From a virus: 64,000 nt of DNA. A program made the translations under genes and the position numbers. Location: IMG/VR virus record IMGVR_UViG_3300025652_000032, positions 62,001-126,000 of that record; one strand, given 5' to 3'. Positions 63,617 through 64,000 of the stretch are shown here, in pieces (positions within the stretch are counted from its first letter, which is position 1; every line of letters begins with the position of its first letter). Under the pieces are notes generated by a model. That model was given only the letters and a program-made list of their open reading frames with translations, was not told where the DNA came from and did no database searches.

Positions 63617-63792
63617 TGCTCTGCCATGAATCACTTGAAAATTACTACAAAACTAATTTTCAATTAATGCATCACCATAAATACTCATTGGCAGAGTTAG
63701 AAAACATGTTTCCGTTTGAACGAGAGATTTACATACAACTACTTGTTGCTTTAATAAAGGAACAAGAGAAAGAACAAACAAGAGGATACTAG
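63616..63792 (+). CDS. Small gp26 partner protein with HHxYS motif, 58 aa
   Basis: The ATG at 63616 overlaps the gp26 stop. The product is MLCHESLENYYKTNFQLMHH followed by HKYSLAELENMFPFEREIYI and QLLVALIKEQEKEQTRGY. The pattern HH.YSL.ELE.M.P.ER.IY..LL...I.E is recurrent next to gp26 in T4-like and related myoviruses (family knowledge). Position and size recall the second tail-assembly chaperone of long-tailed phages, and possibly the T4 gp51 role. It can be made by coupled re-initiation, or as a C-terminal extension of gp26 through the frameshift site. The function is inferred. Confidence 0.82.
   Translation: MLCHESLENYYKTNFQLMHHHKYSLAELENMFPFEREIYIQLLVALIKEQEKEQTRGY
63635..63663 (+). other. 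Inverted repeat downstream of the slippery site
   Basis: TTGAAAATTA (63635-63644) pairs perfectly with TAATTTTCAA (63654-63663), giving a 10-bp stem with a 9-base loop, 25 bases after the T TTT TTC heptamer. It could stimulate frameshifting, although it is A/T-rich and further away than the usual 5-9 bases. Confidence 0.45.
63676..63683 (+). promoter_or_regulatory. Possible late promoter box CATAAATA inside the 58-aa gene
   Basis: Plus-strand CATAAATA, the same octamer as before gp18, lies 111 bases before the last gene. It falls on the codons for HHKYS, a conserved motif, so it may be chance. Confidence 0.25.
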
Positions 63793-63793
63793 A

Positions 63794-64000
63794 GTGGCCC
63801 AGGCAGCAACACTAAAAGACGTAGTAACACAACTAAAATCGATGCACAAGGATCAGAAGCAAAGTGCATCAATACGTCAAATGGTTAGACAGGAATCGAC
63901 GGCACAGAACGTAGGTAGTTCATATGCCACTGGTGTTCTTGCAGGCAGCATGTTGGGTCCCACCGCAACCAAAGTTGCAGATCGAACCAAAAAGATCGCT
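63794..64000 (+). CDS. 5' part of a following tail or hub gene (possible tape measure)
   Basis: A GTG start (63794) follows the previous stop by one base, with GAGGAT upstream, and the frame stays open for 69 codons to the window edge. The residues seen are (M)AQAATLKDVVTQLKSMHKD followed by QKQSASIRQMVRQESTAQNV and a Gly/Ala segment (YATGVLAGSMLGPTATKVAD). The charged helix followed by a small hydrophobic stretch would suit the start of a tape-measure or hub protein (gp29-like), and assembly-chaperone genes usually come directly before the tape measure. Too little is present to name it. Confidence 0.55.
   Translation, partial: MAQAATLKDVVTQLKSMHKDQKQSASIRQMVRQESTAQNVGSSYATGVLAGSMLGPTATKVADRTKKIA

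Overview
The window is the morphogenesis (head-tail-baseplate) region of a T4-like tailed phage with a contractile tail (Caudoviricetes, myovirus). The gene order is diagnostic. Reading the minus strand from about 60.7 kb towards 1, homologues or positional equivalents of T4 gp48, gp53, gp27, gp5, (a large insertion), gp25, gp6, gp7, gp8, a gp10-like DUF4815 protein, (tail fibres), gp13, gp14, gp15, gp16, gp17, gp18, gp19, gp20 and two small prohead-core-type genes follow one another with almost no spacing. On the plus strand from 60.7 kb come gp4, a conserved virion protein, a tail-tube-fold protein (gp54-like), gp26, a small gp26 partner and the start of a further gene that runs off the window. 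The architecture resembles marine T4-like phages (cyanophage or pelagiphage type) more than T4 itself: a DUF4815 protein, a much enlarged gp8, many G-rich fibre proteins, and no separate gp9, gp11 or wac. No host metabolic gene, tRNA, CRISPR array, integrase or insertion sequence is visible, so the host cannot be named.

Layout. 1-7.0 kb: prohead core, portal, tail tube, sheath and terminase. 7.0-9.5 kb: neck and tail completion. 9.5-22.9 kb: five long fibre or adhesin-like proteins (LamG-like lectin; beta-helix with a cysteine-rich insertion; fibres sharing modules; tail-collar protein). 22.8-35.0 kb: baseplate wedge (DUF4815, gp8, gp7, gp6, gp25). 35.0-55.6 kb: an accessory island placed between gp5 and gp25. 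It holds a membrane-anchored GAF-like protein, two giant candidate carbohydrate-active proteins (1653 and 1371 aa), a 945-aa unknown, a 399-aa unknown, a PAAR spike tip, a Gly-rich adhesin-like protein, a collagen-containing fibre and an extraordinary 910-aa protein with roughly 128 cysteines. 55.6-60.7 kb: baseplate hub and tail-tube cap. 60.7-64.0 kb: divergent plus-strand operon.

Almost all genes abut or overlap by 1 to 8 bases (many TAATG, TGATG or ATGA junctions), so translational coupling is pervasive. T4-type late promoter boxes (TATAAATA or CATAAATA) occur in the intergenic spaces before gp18, the GAF-like gene and the PAAR gene. No stretch over 300 bases lacks a gene; the longest gaps are about 100 bases.

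The most notable observation is at the end of gp26. A canonical -1 slippery heptamer (T TTT TTC) lies two codons before the gp26 stop, exactly where a -1 shift would enter the 58-aa downstream gene, and a 10-bp inverted repeat follows. This looks like the G/GT tail-assembly-chaperone frameshift of lambda-like phages, in a T4-like hub operon and immediately upstream of a possible tape-measure gene. Other notable items are the cysteine-rich virion proteins, the candidate depolymerases, and a 98-base frame-broken mini-gene before gp13.
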